A DNA stretch of 10,371 nt. It comes from Clostridiales bacterium. GTDB taxonomy: Bacteria > Bacillota > Clostridia > Oscillospirales > CAG-272. The notes under the pieces were generated by a model. The model was not told where the DNA came from, did no database searches, and saw only the letters and a program-made list of their open reading frames with translations. The stretch spans positions 1 to 10,371 of the forward strand of contig JAGZAC010000038.1 of NCBI GenBank assembly GCA_018370615.1, read 5' to 3'. Positions 1 through 7,100 of the stretch are shown here, piece after piece; within the stretch, counting starts at the first letter, position 1; each line of letters begins with the position of its first letter. A program made the position numbers and the translations under genes.

Positions 1-2
1 AC

Positions 3-209
3 ACCCGGTACAATTCCGGAAAGCCTTTTATTGTCACCACTAATCTTACTATTGAGGAGATTAAAAAACCGACTGAAACAAGCGATCTGCGGATTTATGA
101 CCGCATATTGGAGCGGTGTACCCCGATAGAAGTGAACGAGCAAAGCAGGCGAAGAATCAAAGCGGCAGACGATTATCACAAAGCGCAGATGATGCTTGGA
201 TTAATATAA
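3..209 (+). CDS. DnaC/IstB-like helicase loader, C-terminal fragment
   Basis: This is an open frame entering from the left edge (codons in phase with base 3) and ending at TAA 207-209; only the last 68 residues are visible. It begins with RYNSGKPFIVTTNLT and continues through a segment with R-I-YDRILERC-PIEV. That arrangement matches the end of the AAA+ core of DnaC/DnaI/IstB-type ATPases: the sensor-1 strand ending in TTN, then the RI-DRI arginine region. Family knowledge says such proteins load the replicative helicase onto single-stranded DNA, and they are common in phage and integrative-element replication modules. The Walker motifs lie outside the window, so ATPase competence cannot be judged. 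A VRR-NUC nuclease gene follows after 12 bases, consistent with one replication operon. Confidence 0.7.
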   Translation, partial: TRYNSGKPFIVTTNLTIEEIKKPTETSDLRIYDRILERCTPIEVNEQSRRRIKAADDYHKAQMMLGLI

Positions 210-221
210 CGGGAGGCAAGC

Positions 222-542
222 ATGCCACAGACAGAATCCCAGCTGCTGCGGGAGATTATACGGGCCGTATATCCCTATGTACGCATACACCGGGCAAACG
301 TGGGCAGCGTAGTCACCAAATCCGGGCGGAGATTCAGCACGGGGCTTCCCAAGGGATTTCCGGATCTGTTTGGATACAGGAGAAGCGACGGGAAAGCGGT
401 ATTCATCGAATGCAAGCTGGCGTATAACAAGCCGTCCCAGGAGCAGCAGAGATACATAAACGAGGCGGCAGCCGCGGGCGCCATTGCAGGGGTATGCTAC
501 TGCGTGGAGGACGCTCTGCGTTTGATACAAGCAAGCACATAA
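222..542 (+). CDS. VRR-NUC domain nuclease
   Basis: This 106-residue protein is the usual size for stand-alone phage VRR-NUC proteins. The visible core is G-LPKGFPDLFGY (about residues 41-52), then FIECKL (about 61-66), then PS-EQQ-YI (about 71-78). These form the PD-(D/E)xK-like catalytic signature: Asp in the PDL turn, the E-x-K strand, and the conserved Q after the loop. The family includes Holliday-junction or flap nucleases (FAN1 C-terminus) and small viral versions of unclear substrate. The ATG is preceded by GGGAGG seven bases upstream (211-216). The gene starts 12 bases after the helicase-loader fragment, so it probably belongs to the same replication/recombination transcript. I see no damage to the active-site residues. 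Confidence 0.85.
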   Translation: MPQTESQLLREIIRAVYPYVRIHRANVGSVVTKSGRRFSTGLPKGFPDLFGYRRSDGKAVFIECKLAYNKPSQEQQRYINEAAAAGAIAGVCYCVEDALRLIQAST

Positions 543-549
543 TGGGAGC

Positions 550-621
550 AAAAACGGTACAAAATCAGCGCAAAATCAGCGAAAATTTAGCGCAAAAACT
601 GCTGAAAAATCGCACAGAAAA
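550..621. repeat. Phased A-tracts / short iteron-like repeats
   Basis: A-tracts of 4-5 bases begin near 550, 561, 572, 582, 594, 605 and 617, giving a period of about 10-12 bases. The units at 561, 572 and 582 share AAAATCAGCG or a one- to two-base variant. Tracts phased with the helical repeat are known to bend DNA. The run lies between the nuclease stop and a hairpin upstream of the sigma-factor gene. It could be curved promoter DNA, a protein-binding array, or a replication-associated iteron cluster near a helicase-loader gene; the sequence does not decide. Confidence 0.5.
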
Positions 622-656
622 AGAGAGGGCGCGCATGCCCTCTCCTTCCGCTTTTT
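622..656 (+). terminator. Hairpin with trailing T-run after the nuclease gene
   Basis: GAGAGGGC (623-630) pairs perfectly with GCCCTCTC (637-644) around a GCGCAT loop, followed by CTTTTT at 651-656. The T-run is displaced about six bases from the stem, so termination may be weak. It would separate the replication genes from the sigma-factor gene. Confidence 0.5.
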
Positions 657-683
657 GACGACTGCAAACCGGATCCGTCTGTA

Positions 684-696
684 CGTATATTATACG
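684..696. promoter_or_regulatory. Short palindrome upstream of the sigma gene
   Basis: CGTATA and TATACG flank a single central T, a perfect inverted repeat only seven bases before the ribosome site of the sigma gene. It could be an operator or part of an AT-rich -10 region. No convincing -35 at 16-18 bases spacing was found for it. Confidence 0.3.
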
Positions 697-716
697 AAAG
701 GCGGAGGGGAATGTCA

Positions 717-1478
717 ATGACCAATGAGGAACTGGCTGTGCGCATCAAGGACGGGGATACCGCATGCACAGAAAAGCTATGGAAGAATCTATACAGGCTC
801 CTGTACAAAATCGCAGCGGGTATCTATACACAAAAGCGGAAACGCTGTGCGGCAGCAGGCGTTACGCTGGAGGACCTTTTGCAGGAGTGTTTCTTCGTTC
901 TGATGCGTGCCGTAGACGCCTATGATCCAAGCGCAGTCTATCCATTCAGCGCATATATCCGGTACCACATGAAAAATACTGTAAACACGCTTCTCGGATA
1001 CCGGACAGTACAGCAGCAGAAAGAGCCGCTGAACACCTGTACAAGTCTGGATATGGAGCTTACAGGAGAGGGAGACGGGGAGCTGCTGCTGGGGGACACC
1101 ATCGAGGATCCGCAAAGCGAACAGCCCTTTGAAGCGGTGGAAGACGCTATGATGTATGAGGAGCTGCACAGAGCAGTAGACTCCCTGCCCGACAGGGAGA
1201 GGGAAATCATACAGTATCATTTCTATCGGGAGCTCTCCCTGAAAGACTGCACGGCACTTCTCGGGATGCGTACTGTGAGCTATGCCGGACAGGTGAAGAA
1301 CAAGGCCCTGCGGCATCTGCGGCAGAATCCGAAAATCCGAAGTATGGCGCAGTATTACAGTGATGGGATGAAGCACACCAGTCTGGCGTTTTTCCGGGAT
1401 GCCGGCATGAGCAGTGTGGAAGCGGCCGTAATCAAGTATCTGGACGAATGCCGGGAATTGTACAGGGAGAGTATATGA
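717..1478 (+). CDS. Sigma-70 family RNA polymerase sigma factor (mobile-element type)
   Basis: This 253-residue protein has two sigma domains. Region 2 (about residues 50-95) contains LEDLLQECF followed by an aromatic helix with PFSAYIRYHMKN. Region 4 (about 156-203) contains SLPDREREIIQYHF, then a helix-turn-helix with LSLKDCTALLG. There is no region 1.1 or full region 3, as in compact alternative or phage sigma factors. A C-terminal tail of about 50 residues follows region 4. The start at 717 is preferred over 711 in the same frame: GGAGGG at 703-708 lies eight bases before 717 but only two before 711. The stop overlaps the next start as ATGA (1475-1478), implying translational coupling. 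By family analogy it would direct polymerase to element-specific promoters, but the target is not visible. Confidence 0.85.
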   Translation: MTNEELAVRIKDGDTACTEKLWKNLYRLLYKIAAGIYTQKRKRCAAAGVTLEDLLQECFFVLMRAVDAYDPSAVYPFSAYIRYHMKNTVNTLLGYRTVQQQKEPLNTCTSLDMELTGEGDGELLLGDTIEDPQSEQPFEAVEDAMMYEELHRAVDSLPDREREIIQYHFYRELSLKDCTALLGMRTVSYAGQVKNKALRHLRQNPKIRSMAQYYSDGMKHTSLAFFRDAGMSSVEAAVIKYLDECRELYRESI

Positions 1479-1795
1479 CAAGCAAAAGACTGAGGCAGCT
1501 GCGCGATCTGCGCATGGAAATCCGGGACCTGCAGGAACGGCTGCACGATGAACAGCTTCCGGCAGATATGAAGGGTATTATCAATAAAAGACTGCAGAAA
1601 TGCCTGGAGGAAGGGAGGGAACTGGTCCGCTTTATTGACGCCATTGAAGATCATTCCATACGGGAGATCATTCTCTGCCGCTTTGCAGACGGGAACAGCT
1701 GGGAAAAGGTTGCCTTTCGTACAGGCTCCTGCAGCAAGGACGCTGCAAGAAGGAGATGCGAGCGATTTTTGAAGGGGACGGAAACGAAGAAGTAA
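1475..1795 (+). CDS. DUF1492-like small phage regulator (sigma region-4-like HTH)
   Basis: This is a 106-residue, Lys/Arg/Glu-rich protein. The first half (about 1-55) is heptad-like, with R-LRQLRDLRMEI-DLQERL, and probably a coiled coil. The second half has IREIILCRFADGNSWEKVAF followed by a recognition-like helix and a RRRCERFLK end. That is the pattern of DUF1492/ArpU/RinA-like proteins near the late-gene control point of Firmicute prophages, whose HTH resembles sigma region 4. The start is set by the ATGA overlap with the sigma gene and AGGGAGA at 1464-1470; an in-frame ATG at 1448 lies inside the sigma gene without that support. Normally a terminase module follows, but here a repeat element begins 17 bases after the stop. 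Function as an activator or polymerase-binding partner is inferred. Confidence 0.75.
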   Translation: MTSKRLRQLRDLRMEIRDLQERLHDEQLPADMKGIINKRLQKCLEEGRELVRFIDAIEDHSIREIILCRFADGNSWEKVAFRTGSCSKDAARRRCERFLKGTETKK

Positions 1796-1812
1796 ATCCG
1801 AGGGAATACGTA

Positions 1813-1933
1813 GGAATGCCTCCGTGACACTCAAAAACGGCCCTGCAACGCGATTTATTTGTTTGTATATGGTTGGATGCACAAAATACAAACGCTTGAA
1901 ATAGGGCTGGTTTTGAGTGAATGAGAGGCATCC
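1813..1933. repeat. 121-bp inverted-repeat-ended element, copy 1
   Basis: The left end reads GGAATGCCTC, five bases, CACTCAAAA, then GGCCCT. The reverse complement of the right end reads GGATGCCTC, five bases, CACTCAAAA, then AGCCCT. These are imperfect terminal inverted repeats of about 28 bp. A second copy of the same length and orientation lies at 3399-3519, sharing long blocks such as the ACAAACGCTTGAAATAGGGC segment. No transposase is encoded, so it behaves like a MITE or similar dispersed repeat. The similarity extends slightly outward (GGGAATAC at 1803-1810 and 3388-3395; TGATTT after the right end). Confidence 0.8.
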
Positions 1934-1984
1934 GTGATTTGAGGCAAACTCTTTGTACTATTTCTCGTTTGGAAAACTTGATCG

Positions 1985-2004
1985 TTTTGTTAGCGCTAAC
2001 AAAA
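1985..2004. promoter_or_regulatory. Perfect 20-bp palindrome resembling a LacI-family operator
   Basis: The core TGTTAGCGCTAACA is flanked by TTT and AAA, making 20 bases perfectly self-complementary. The central CG step with TGTTA/TAACA arms is typical of operators for LacI/GalR-family regulators. A half-like TTTGTTAG recurs about ten bases to the right. No LacI-family gene, sugar operon or obvious promoter lies beside it: the nearest genes end toward it from both sides. A structural hairpin without T-run is the alternative. Confidence 0.45.
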
Positions 2005-2115
2005 TGTTCAGATTTGTTAGTTTATCGCTACTCTTTCTTTCGACTTGCGGCCATACGAAACATAAAGTAAAAATCCCTCTCCCATAGGGGATACAAAACT
2101 GCTGCAAAAACATAT

Positions 2116-2152
2116 GAAAAAGCCCTCTCTGTCCACTTCCGATAGAGAGGGC
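2116..2152 (-). terminator. Rho-independent terminator of the RHH-fic operon
   Basis: Read on the minus strand, GCCCTCTCT (2144-2152) pairs perfectly with AGAGAGGGC (2122-2130) across a 13-base loop and is followed directly by TTTTTC (2116-2121). It begins 15 bases after the stop of the class II Fic gene, the expected place. Confidence 0.85.
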
Positions 2153-2166
2153 CTTATGTTTGTCTT

Positions 2167-2907
2167 TTATTTGCCTTCAATGATGCGGATATACTTTTCC
2201 AACTCTTCCACCTCATAGTTGGTTATTAGCTGCACAAGCGTCTTTGTTGTGTGTCCATTCCCGTAGTAGTCGTCAAAGCAGTCGTTATACCTGCGGCGGT
2301 CTGTATATTTGATGTTCACCGGAAGCATCCCGGCCTTCATCAGTTCCAGATTCAAAATCAGTCGGCCTGTTCTGCCGTTGCCGTCTATAAACGGATGAAT
2401 CCCTTCAAAACGCAGATGAAATTCCGCCGCCGCTTCAATGATGTGCCTATCCCTCTTTATCTCGTCATAATCCCGTACAAGCTGCTCCATTTGAACGGGA
2501 ACCAGATACGGCTGCGGTGGTGTATGAACCGCTCCCACGATCGTAACGGGAATGCCCCTGTATACCCCTTTATTGATGGCGTCATTCATCAGTACAAGGG
2601 AGTGTATATCTTTGATTACCCGCTCTGTAAGCGGTGTGCCTGCGTCTGCAAGAGTCAGAATGTATTCAAAGGCATCCCTGTGTCCGATTGCCTCCAAATG
2701 CTCCTTGACGGGCTTTTCTGCGATCGTGATGCCCTCCTGCAGAATGAGCGCCGTTTCCCTAAGCGTCAAGGTGCTGCCCTCGATGGCATTGGAGTCATAG
2801 GTGTTTTCGATGATGAATTCTTCCCGAAGCCGCTTTAGTTCCGCGTCATTGAGCGGGCGCATTGCCTTCAACGCATCCCTGAGCTGATCTACTTTTGCAA
2901 AATCCAT
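2167..2907 (-). CDS. Fic family protein, class II (N-terminal autoinhibition motif)
   Basis: This 246-residue protein carries the canonical Fic loop HPFIDGNGRTGR at about residues 171-182, with the catalytic His171, the phosphate-binding GNGR and the second Arg all intact. Fic enzymes usually transfer AMP, and sometimes other nucleotide-derived groups, to hydroxyl side chains of target proteins. Upstream, SNAIEG at residues 39-44 fits the inhibitory (S/T)xxxE(G/N) motif, with Ser39 and Glu43. Its position before the Fic core defines class II, where the Glu blocks productive ATP binding until relieved. Other family landmarks are GVYRG (about 114-118) and the H-PPQPYLVP flap region (128-137). 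The C-terminus is short, with no wHTH domain. The start overlaps the stop of the ribbon-helix-helix gene by one base (TAATG), so the two are one operon. The target protein is unknown. Confidence 0.9.
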   Translation of the reverse strand: MDFAKVDQLRDALKAMRPLNDAELKRLREEFIIENTYDSNAIEGSTLTLRETALILQEGITIAEKPVKEHLEAIGHRDAFEYILTLADAGTPLTERVIKDIHSLVLMNDAINKGVYRGIPVTIVGAVHTPPQPYLVPVQMEQLVRDYDEIKRDRHIIEAAAEFHLRFEGIHPFIDGNGRTGRLILNLELMKAGMLPVNIKYTDRRRYNDCFDDYYGNGHTTKTLVQLITNYEVEELEKYIRIIEGK

Positions 2908-3095
2908 TATTCCCCATCCCTCTCCATGGTTTCGTCAATTGCTCGGCCGATGAATTCGTTGACACTTTCACCCATTTTTTCGGCATGAGTTGTAATTTCG
3001 TCTTTTCTGCCTTTTTTTACTCTGACTTTGATTTCATCATAATTGTCTTTCATGTATTTTGAAACGGCTTTTTGCTGTGCTTTTGATGCTGGCAT
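2907..3095 (-). CDS. Ribbon-helix-helix-like small protein (putative antitoxin/operon repressor)
   Basis: This is a 62-residue basic/acidic protein. The N-terminus (SKAQQKAVSKYMKDNYD) is helical and charged. Then a strand-like segment EIKVRVKKGRKDEI precedes two helices, the second being SVNEFIGRAIDETMERDGE. A strand followed by two helices with a hydrophobic NEFI-RAI pattern is the Arc/MetJ fold seen in many antitoxins and small DNA-binding repressors. The ATG is preceded by AAGGAAAGGGG on the minus strand. Its stop shares one base with the Fic start, so translation is probably coupled. Repeated GGGTAC motifs in its promoter region are candidate sites for autoregulation. Antitoxin function is inferred only from the arrangement: class II Fic proteins carry their own inhibitor, so it may be just a regulator. 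Confidence 0.7.
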   Translation of the reverse strand: MPASKAQQKAVSKYMKDNYDEIKVRVKKGRKDEITTHAEKMGESVNEFIGRAIDETMERDGE

Positions 3096-3121
3096 ATGTT
3101 ATCCCCTTTCCTTGTAATCAT

Positions 3122-3151
3122 ATTATATCATAGATTGTATATAGGGTACAA
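3122..3151 (-). promoter_or_regulatory. Promoter of the RHH-fic operon
   Basis: On the minus strand, TTGTAC (plus 3146-3151) is separated by 18 bases from TATAAT (plus 3122-3127). The start codon is about 27 bases beyond the -10. The -35 overlaps one of the GGGTACAATAT repeats, so a protein bound there would block the promoter. Confidence 0.6.
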
Positions 3152-3221
3152 TATACATTATGCACATATATCGGGTACAATATTTGTTAACTTTACCACT
3201 TGATATATCGTACCCGATATA
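3144..3221. promoter_or_regulatory. Operator array between the RHH-fic operon and the rightward promoter
   Basis: GGGTACAATAT occurs at 3144-3154 and again at 3173-3183. The same core occurs inverted (GTACCC) inside the palindrome TATATCG-TACC-CGATATA at 3204-3221, whose seven-base arms pair perfectly. One repeat overlaps the leftward -35; the palindrome fills the spacer of the rightward promoter. The natural reading is autoregulation by the adjacent ribbon-helix-helix protein. Confidence 0.6.
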
Positions 3222-3228
3222 GTATACT
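3200..3228 (+). promoter_or_regulatory. Rightward sigma-A promoter divergent from RHH-fic
   Basis: TTGATA (3200-3205), a 17-base spacer, and TATACT (3223-3228). The spacer contains the 3204-3221 palindrome, so occupancy should exclude polymerase. Transcription would run into a leader of about 65 bases and the small frame at 3299. Confidence 0.6.
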
Positions 3229-3298
3229 ATAGACACAGGGAAGAAGAAAACCCTCGGCAACTTGCGACACCGATAAGCCCGTGAGGATCAAGGGGTAA

Positions 3299-3490
3299 AT
3301 GGCAAGCACCTCAACCAAATCCAAAAAGGAGACATACAAACAAACTCGAAGGCGGATGAATATCCCGGATTTACAGTTGTACAGAGAGGGAATACACATA
3401 AATACCTCTGTAACGCTCAAAAACGGCTCTGTAACGCGATTTCTTTGTTTTCATAGGAGGAAATACACAAAACACAAACGCTTGAAATAG
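3299..3490 (+). pseudogene. Small frame interrupted by repeat copy 2 (possible gene remnant)
   Basis: The frame opens with MASTSTKSKKETYKQ, a Lys/Thr-rich start resembling small mobile-element proteins. From about codon 34 it consists only of the inverted-repeat element at 3399-3519. It has a promoter (3200-3228) and an AAGGGG three bases before the ATG, closer than usual. The simplest reading is a gene whose remainder was displaced by the repeat; a spurious frame in a leader RNA is equally possible. The last ~30 residues are unlikely to be a selected protein, since they translate repeat sequence. I assign no function. Confidence 0.3.
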
Positions 3491-3519
3491 GGCCGGTTTT
3501 GAGCAAATGAGAGGCATCC
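3399..3519. repeat. 121-bp inverted-repeat-ended element, copy 2
   Basis: Same orientation, length and termini as the element at 1813-1933, with scattered substitutions and a divergent centre (here TTTTCATAGGAGG). The left end is more decayed (AATACCTC) than the right (GAGGCATCC). It ends 23 bases beyond the stop of the second Fic gene. Together the two copies bracket the RHH-fic operon as direct repeats. Confidence 0.8.
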
Positions 3520-3542
3520 TTGATTTTGCGGGCATAAAAAGG

Positions 3543-4148
3543 TCAAAGGTCTTCTGTCTTAAAGACATGGTATCCCTCATAGTGGTAGCTTGCATCGATT
3601 CCCTTCATGTAGACCTCTCGGTCATGGATTTTGTCTGTCAGAGCCTCTTTGAGAAGCGCCTTTATCTCAACGTCCTTGATAGGGCTGCGCTCCATTGCGA
3701 GCAGATAGTCTTCCTTATCCACCCGGCTCCAATCTATGACACGTCCAAGTTCCTTTTTCAGAATTGCATCCAGCCATATCCGTGTACTTCTCCCGTTGCC
3801 CTCTCTGAACGGATGCGCCACATTCATTTCCACATACTTTTCGATGATTTCATCAAAGGTAGACTGCGGCATTTTGGAAATATTGGCAAGGGCGGCATCC
3901 AGGTACATCACAGGAGCGAACCGAAAGCTGCCTTTGGCAATGTTTACGTCCCGCATCTCTCCGGCAAAATCATAAATTTCGTCAAAGAGATATTTATGGA
4001 TTTGTGCCAGTCCCTTGAAGGTGCCCACTTCAAAGGTATCCAGCAAGCCTTTTTCAAACAGTTCCAGCGCCTTTGTCTTGCTGATTTTCTCTTCAATTCG
4101 GGCAAGCTCCGATGAATCGGTGATTCCCAGCTTGTTTGCTATTGCCAT
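3543..4148 (-). CDS. fic: Fic family protein adenylyltransferase, class III (C-terminal autoinhibition motif)
   Basis: This 201-residue protein is the usual size of stand-alone Fic enzymes. The catalytic loop is HPFREGNGRSTR at residues 112-123, with His112 and all phosphate-binding residues kept. N-terminal to it is the typical VGTFKGLAQIHKYLF-EIYDFAGE-R segment (41-66). Near the C-terminus, IDASYHYEGY places Ser187 and Glu191 in an SxxxEG arrangement. In class III proteins such as the Neisseria enzyme this is the inhibitory helix, relieved on changes in oligomeric state. It therefore belongs to a different class from the Fic at 2167-2907 and is not a duplicate. The ATG lies three bases after the stop of the XRE gene, so the two are one operon, apparently controlled by the operators at 4487-4538. 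The AMPylation target is unknown; members of this class often modify gyrase/topoisomerase IV, which is only a possibility here. Confidence 0.9.
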   Translation of the reverse strand: MAIANKLGITDSSELARIEEKISKTKALELFEKGLLDTFEVGTFKGLAQIHKYLFDEIYDFAGEMRDVNIAKGSFRFAPVMYLDAALANISKMPQSTFDEIIEKYVEMNVAHPFREGNGRSTRIWLDAILKKELGRVIDWSRVDKEDYLLAMERSPIKDVEIKALLKEALTDKIHDREVYMKGIDASYHYEGYHVFKTEDL

Positions 4149-7100
4149 CCCTTATCTTTCGCTCCCTTCTTCCACGTACTCCATAATATCACCGGGCTGG
4201 CAGTGTAGGAGTTTGCAGAGTTTTTCAATATTAGCCCAAGAAATAGGTTTTTTTTCCCTTAACGCTTGAATGACTCCCTCTGCAAGTAGTTTTTCTTTAC
4301 GGAGAGTATTCGTATTAAAACCTTTTTCTTTTAACGCTGAAATAACGTCAATTTTATAAATGACCGGCATCCTGTTCACCTGCTCTTTCATATATTTAGA
4401 ACCGAATTTTAATTTGTCCGCTTTTCTATTATACATATTATAGCACAAAAATACACAGAAACCAATGTAAAAATCACACAATATATTACACTAATATTTG
4501 TGTATTATGCCTATTGAACTTACACAGATATTTGTGTATAATATAATCACAGCAAGGGAGAGAGTCCACAGCGAATGCGGATGCAAAGAACGCAACGTGG
4601 CACCGGGCAGCAGGATAAGGGGAGAATGAGATTGCTAAGGCATAGATACCTTAAAGCCTGCCGGGGCTTGGATACTTCACCTAATACTCAACATGAAAAG
4701 GAGACAGAACCATGACAGAGCGAATGATCGAAAACCGTATCAGGAAGCTGCAGGAAATTGAAGCGCAGCAAAAGGACCTGGAAGCACAGGCCGAAGCTAT
4801 TCGGACGGAAATCAAGGACGACATGGAGAGCAGGGGCGTGGACGAACTGAAAATCAAAGATTTCATCGTCCGTTGGAAGGAGATTATCTCCTCCCGGCTG
4901 GACAGCAAGAAGCTGAAAGCCGCCCTCCCGGATGTGTACAGCCAATATGTGAAGCAAACGGAAACCCGGCGCTTCTCCATCGTTTGATGCAAAGCAATGA
5001 TTTTACAGAAAGGAGGACAAAACACACATGGATGCAAGCAATGCGAAAATCACCGTAGAAATGTCGACAAAAACAGAGGCTGCATTGATTCTTGCCTGTG
5101 TAGCAATTGAGCAACTGCTGGACACAGGAATCCTTACAGAGGACATCCGGGAAGAATTGGAGTATCTGCAGCCGGAGCTGGACAAGTTCTGCTACGCAAA
5201 AGAAAGCCCCCATACAGCGCCATCCAACCAAAGATCCGCTATATAGGGGAACCCCCAGAGAGGGTATCATAAAGCATAGCATGCCCTCTCTGGATTGTCA
5301 AGTATAAATCAAAAACGATTTTGGAGGAAAAGAGAATGACACGGGAAGAACAAATCAAGATGGCAAATGAACTGTATGAAGTAGATATCGCTATGGAAAC
5401 AGCATCCGAATTGCTTTGGATTGTTATGGACGAGCATTTTGATAAGATTACATGTCCGGATCACTTTGAAACCTACTACGCAAGAATACAGACCAAGCTG
5501 CGGGCCGCACATGAATTTCTATATCAGGCATGCCTTAGAATGGATTTTCTCACAGGTGAAAAGACAGATATAACCGAAGCACACAAACGGAACTTTGCAG
5601 AGCTGACTTCCTACCCCATGTATGAATGATTCCTGCATACCGTAAACACCAAATAAACACCAAACTTGCGGATTTTCAAATTTCCTAAAAATGGAAAAGC
5701 CCCGAAACTATCGTAGTTTCAGGGCTTTTTCTGGTCGGAGTGACTGGATTTGAACCAGCGGCCTCTTGGTCCCGAACCAAGCGCTCTACCGAACTGAGCC
5801 ACACCCCGACAATAACCTATTCTGCATCTTATGTATTGTAGCATGCTGCTTGTTTGTTGTCAACTGTTTTCTCAAAAATTTTCCTGTAAAATAAGTATAT
5901 TTGACAGTAGATTTTTGTCTATATCACGTGTATAATAATGATTAATATATTATATTCTACTTCCTAGCCTCCCCCGGAGGGGGAGGTGGCACGGCGCAGC
6001 TACCCATTATACATGAAGCCTCCCCTGTGTAAGGGGAGGTGTCGCCACAGGTGACGGAGGGGTTGTAAGAGAACAATCCCTCCGTCTGCTAACGCAGAAA
6101 TGCCCCCGGAGTTGCTATGCAACTCCCCACAAGGGAGCCTGAGAGACCTTAAGCCTCCCCTGTGTAAGGGGAGGTGACTCGCCATAGGCGAGTCGGAGGG
6201 GTTGTCACCATATTCACTTATTTTTGGAGAAAGGAGCGGAATAAAAAATGAACAAAAAACTGCTGTTTACGATTCTAGCAGTTGTTTTTGTTGTAGTGGT
6301 TGTAGTAGTGGCTGTATTTATTCTCTGTACTTCCGACAACAAAAAAGAAGCAGATGATACATCTGATACAACCCAGGAAATGATTACTACAGAACCGGAA
6401 GAAGAGACGACGGAAGAAACCACGCAGCCTCCAGAAACCACGGCCCCGGAAACAACGGTACCAGACACCACCGCTCCTCCTCCCCCAGCAGAAACAACTG
6501 CAGCAGATACACCTACCCTGCCGGCATACACAGGGGAGCATAAATCTGCAAATTTCGGAAATGTGCTGTTTATCGGTGACTCCAGAACGGTAGGACTCAA
6601 GGACTACGCCAATCTTGGCGCTGCCGACGTTTTTGCAGAAAATGGTCTGAACGTATTTCAATTGTTTAAGGATGTGATAAATATTCCAGGAAAAGGTCCG
6701 GTCACGTTGGAGAATTTACTGAGTGCAAAACAATACGATAAAATCTACCTTATGCTGGGAATCAATGAAATCGGCTATAATTTGGACAAGGTGATTGCAT
6801 TTTACGGAAGAGCCTTGGATAAAATTCAAGGCTATCAGCCGAATTCGACAATTTATATTCAGGCAAATTTGCTGATCCAAAAAAGCCGCTCCGACCGCGA
6901 TCCCGTCTACAACAACACCAATATGCAATACTTAAACGATCATATGGCAGCCTTCGCCGATGGAGTGAAGCGCATTTATATTGATGTAAATCCCCTGTTC
7001 AGCGACGGCGCAGGCAATCTTTCCGCCCAGTACGCTTACGACGATTTTCATCTGCTGGGAAGCTACTATGCAGTGTGGGCAGATTGGATATATGAAACCA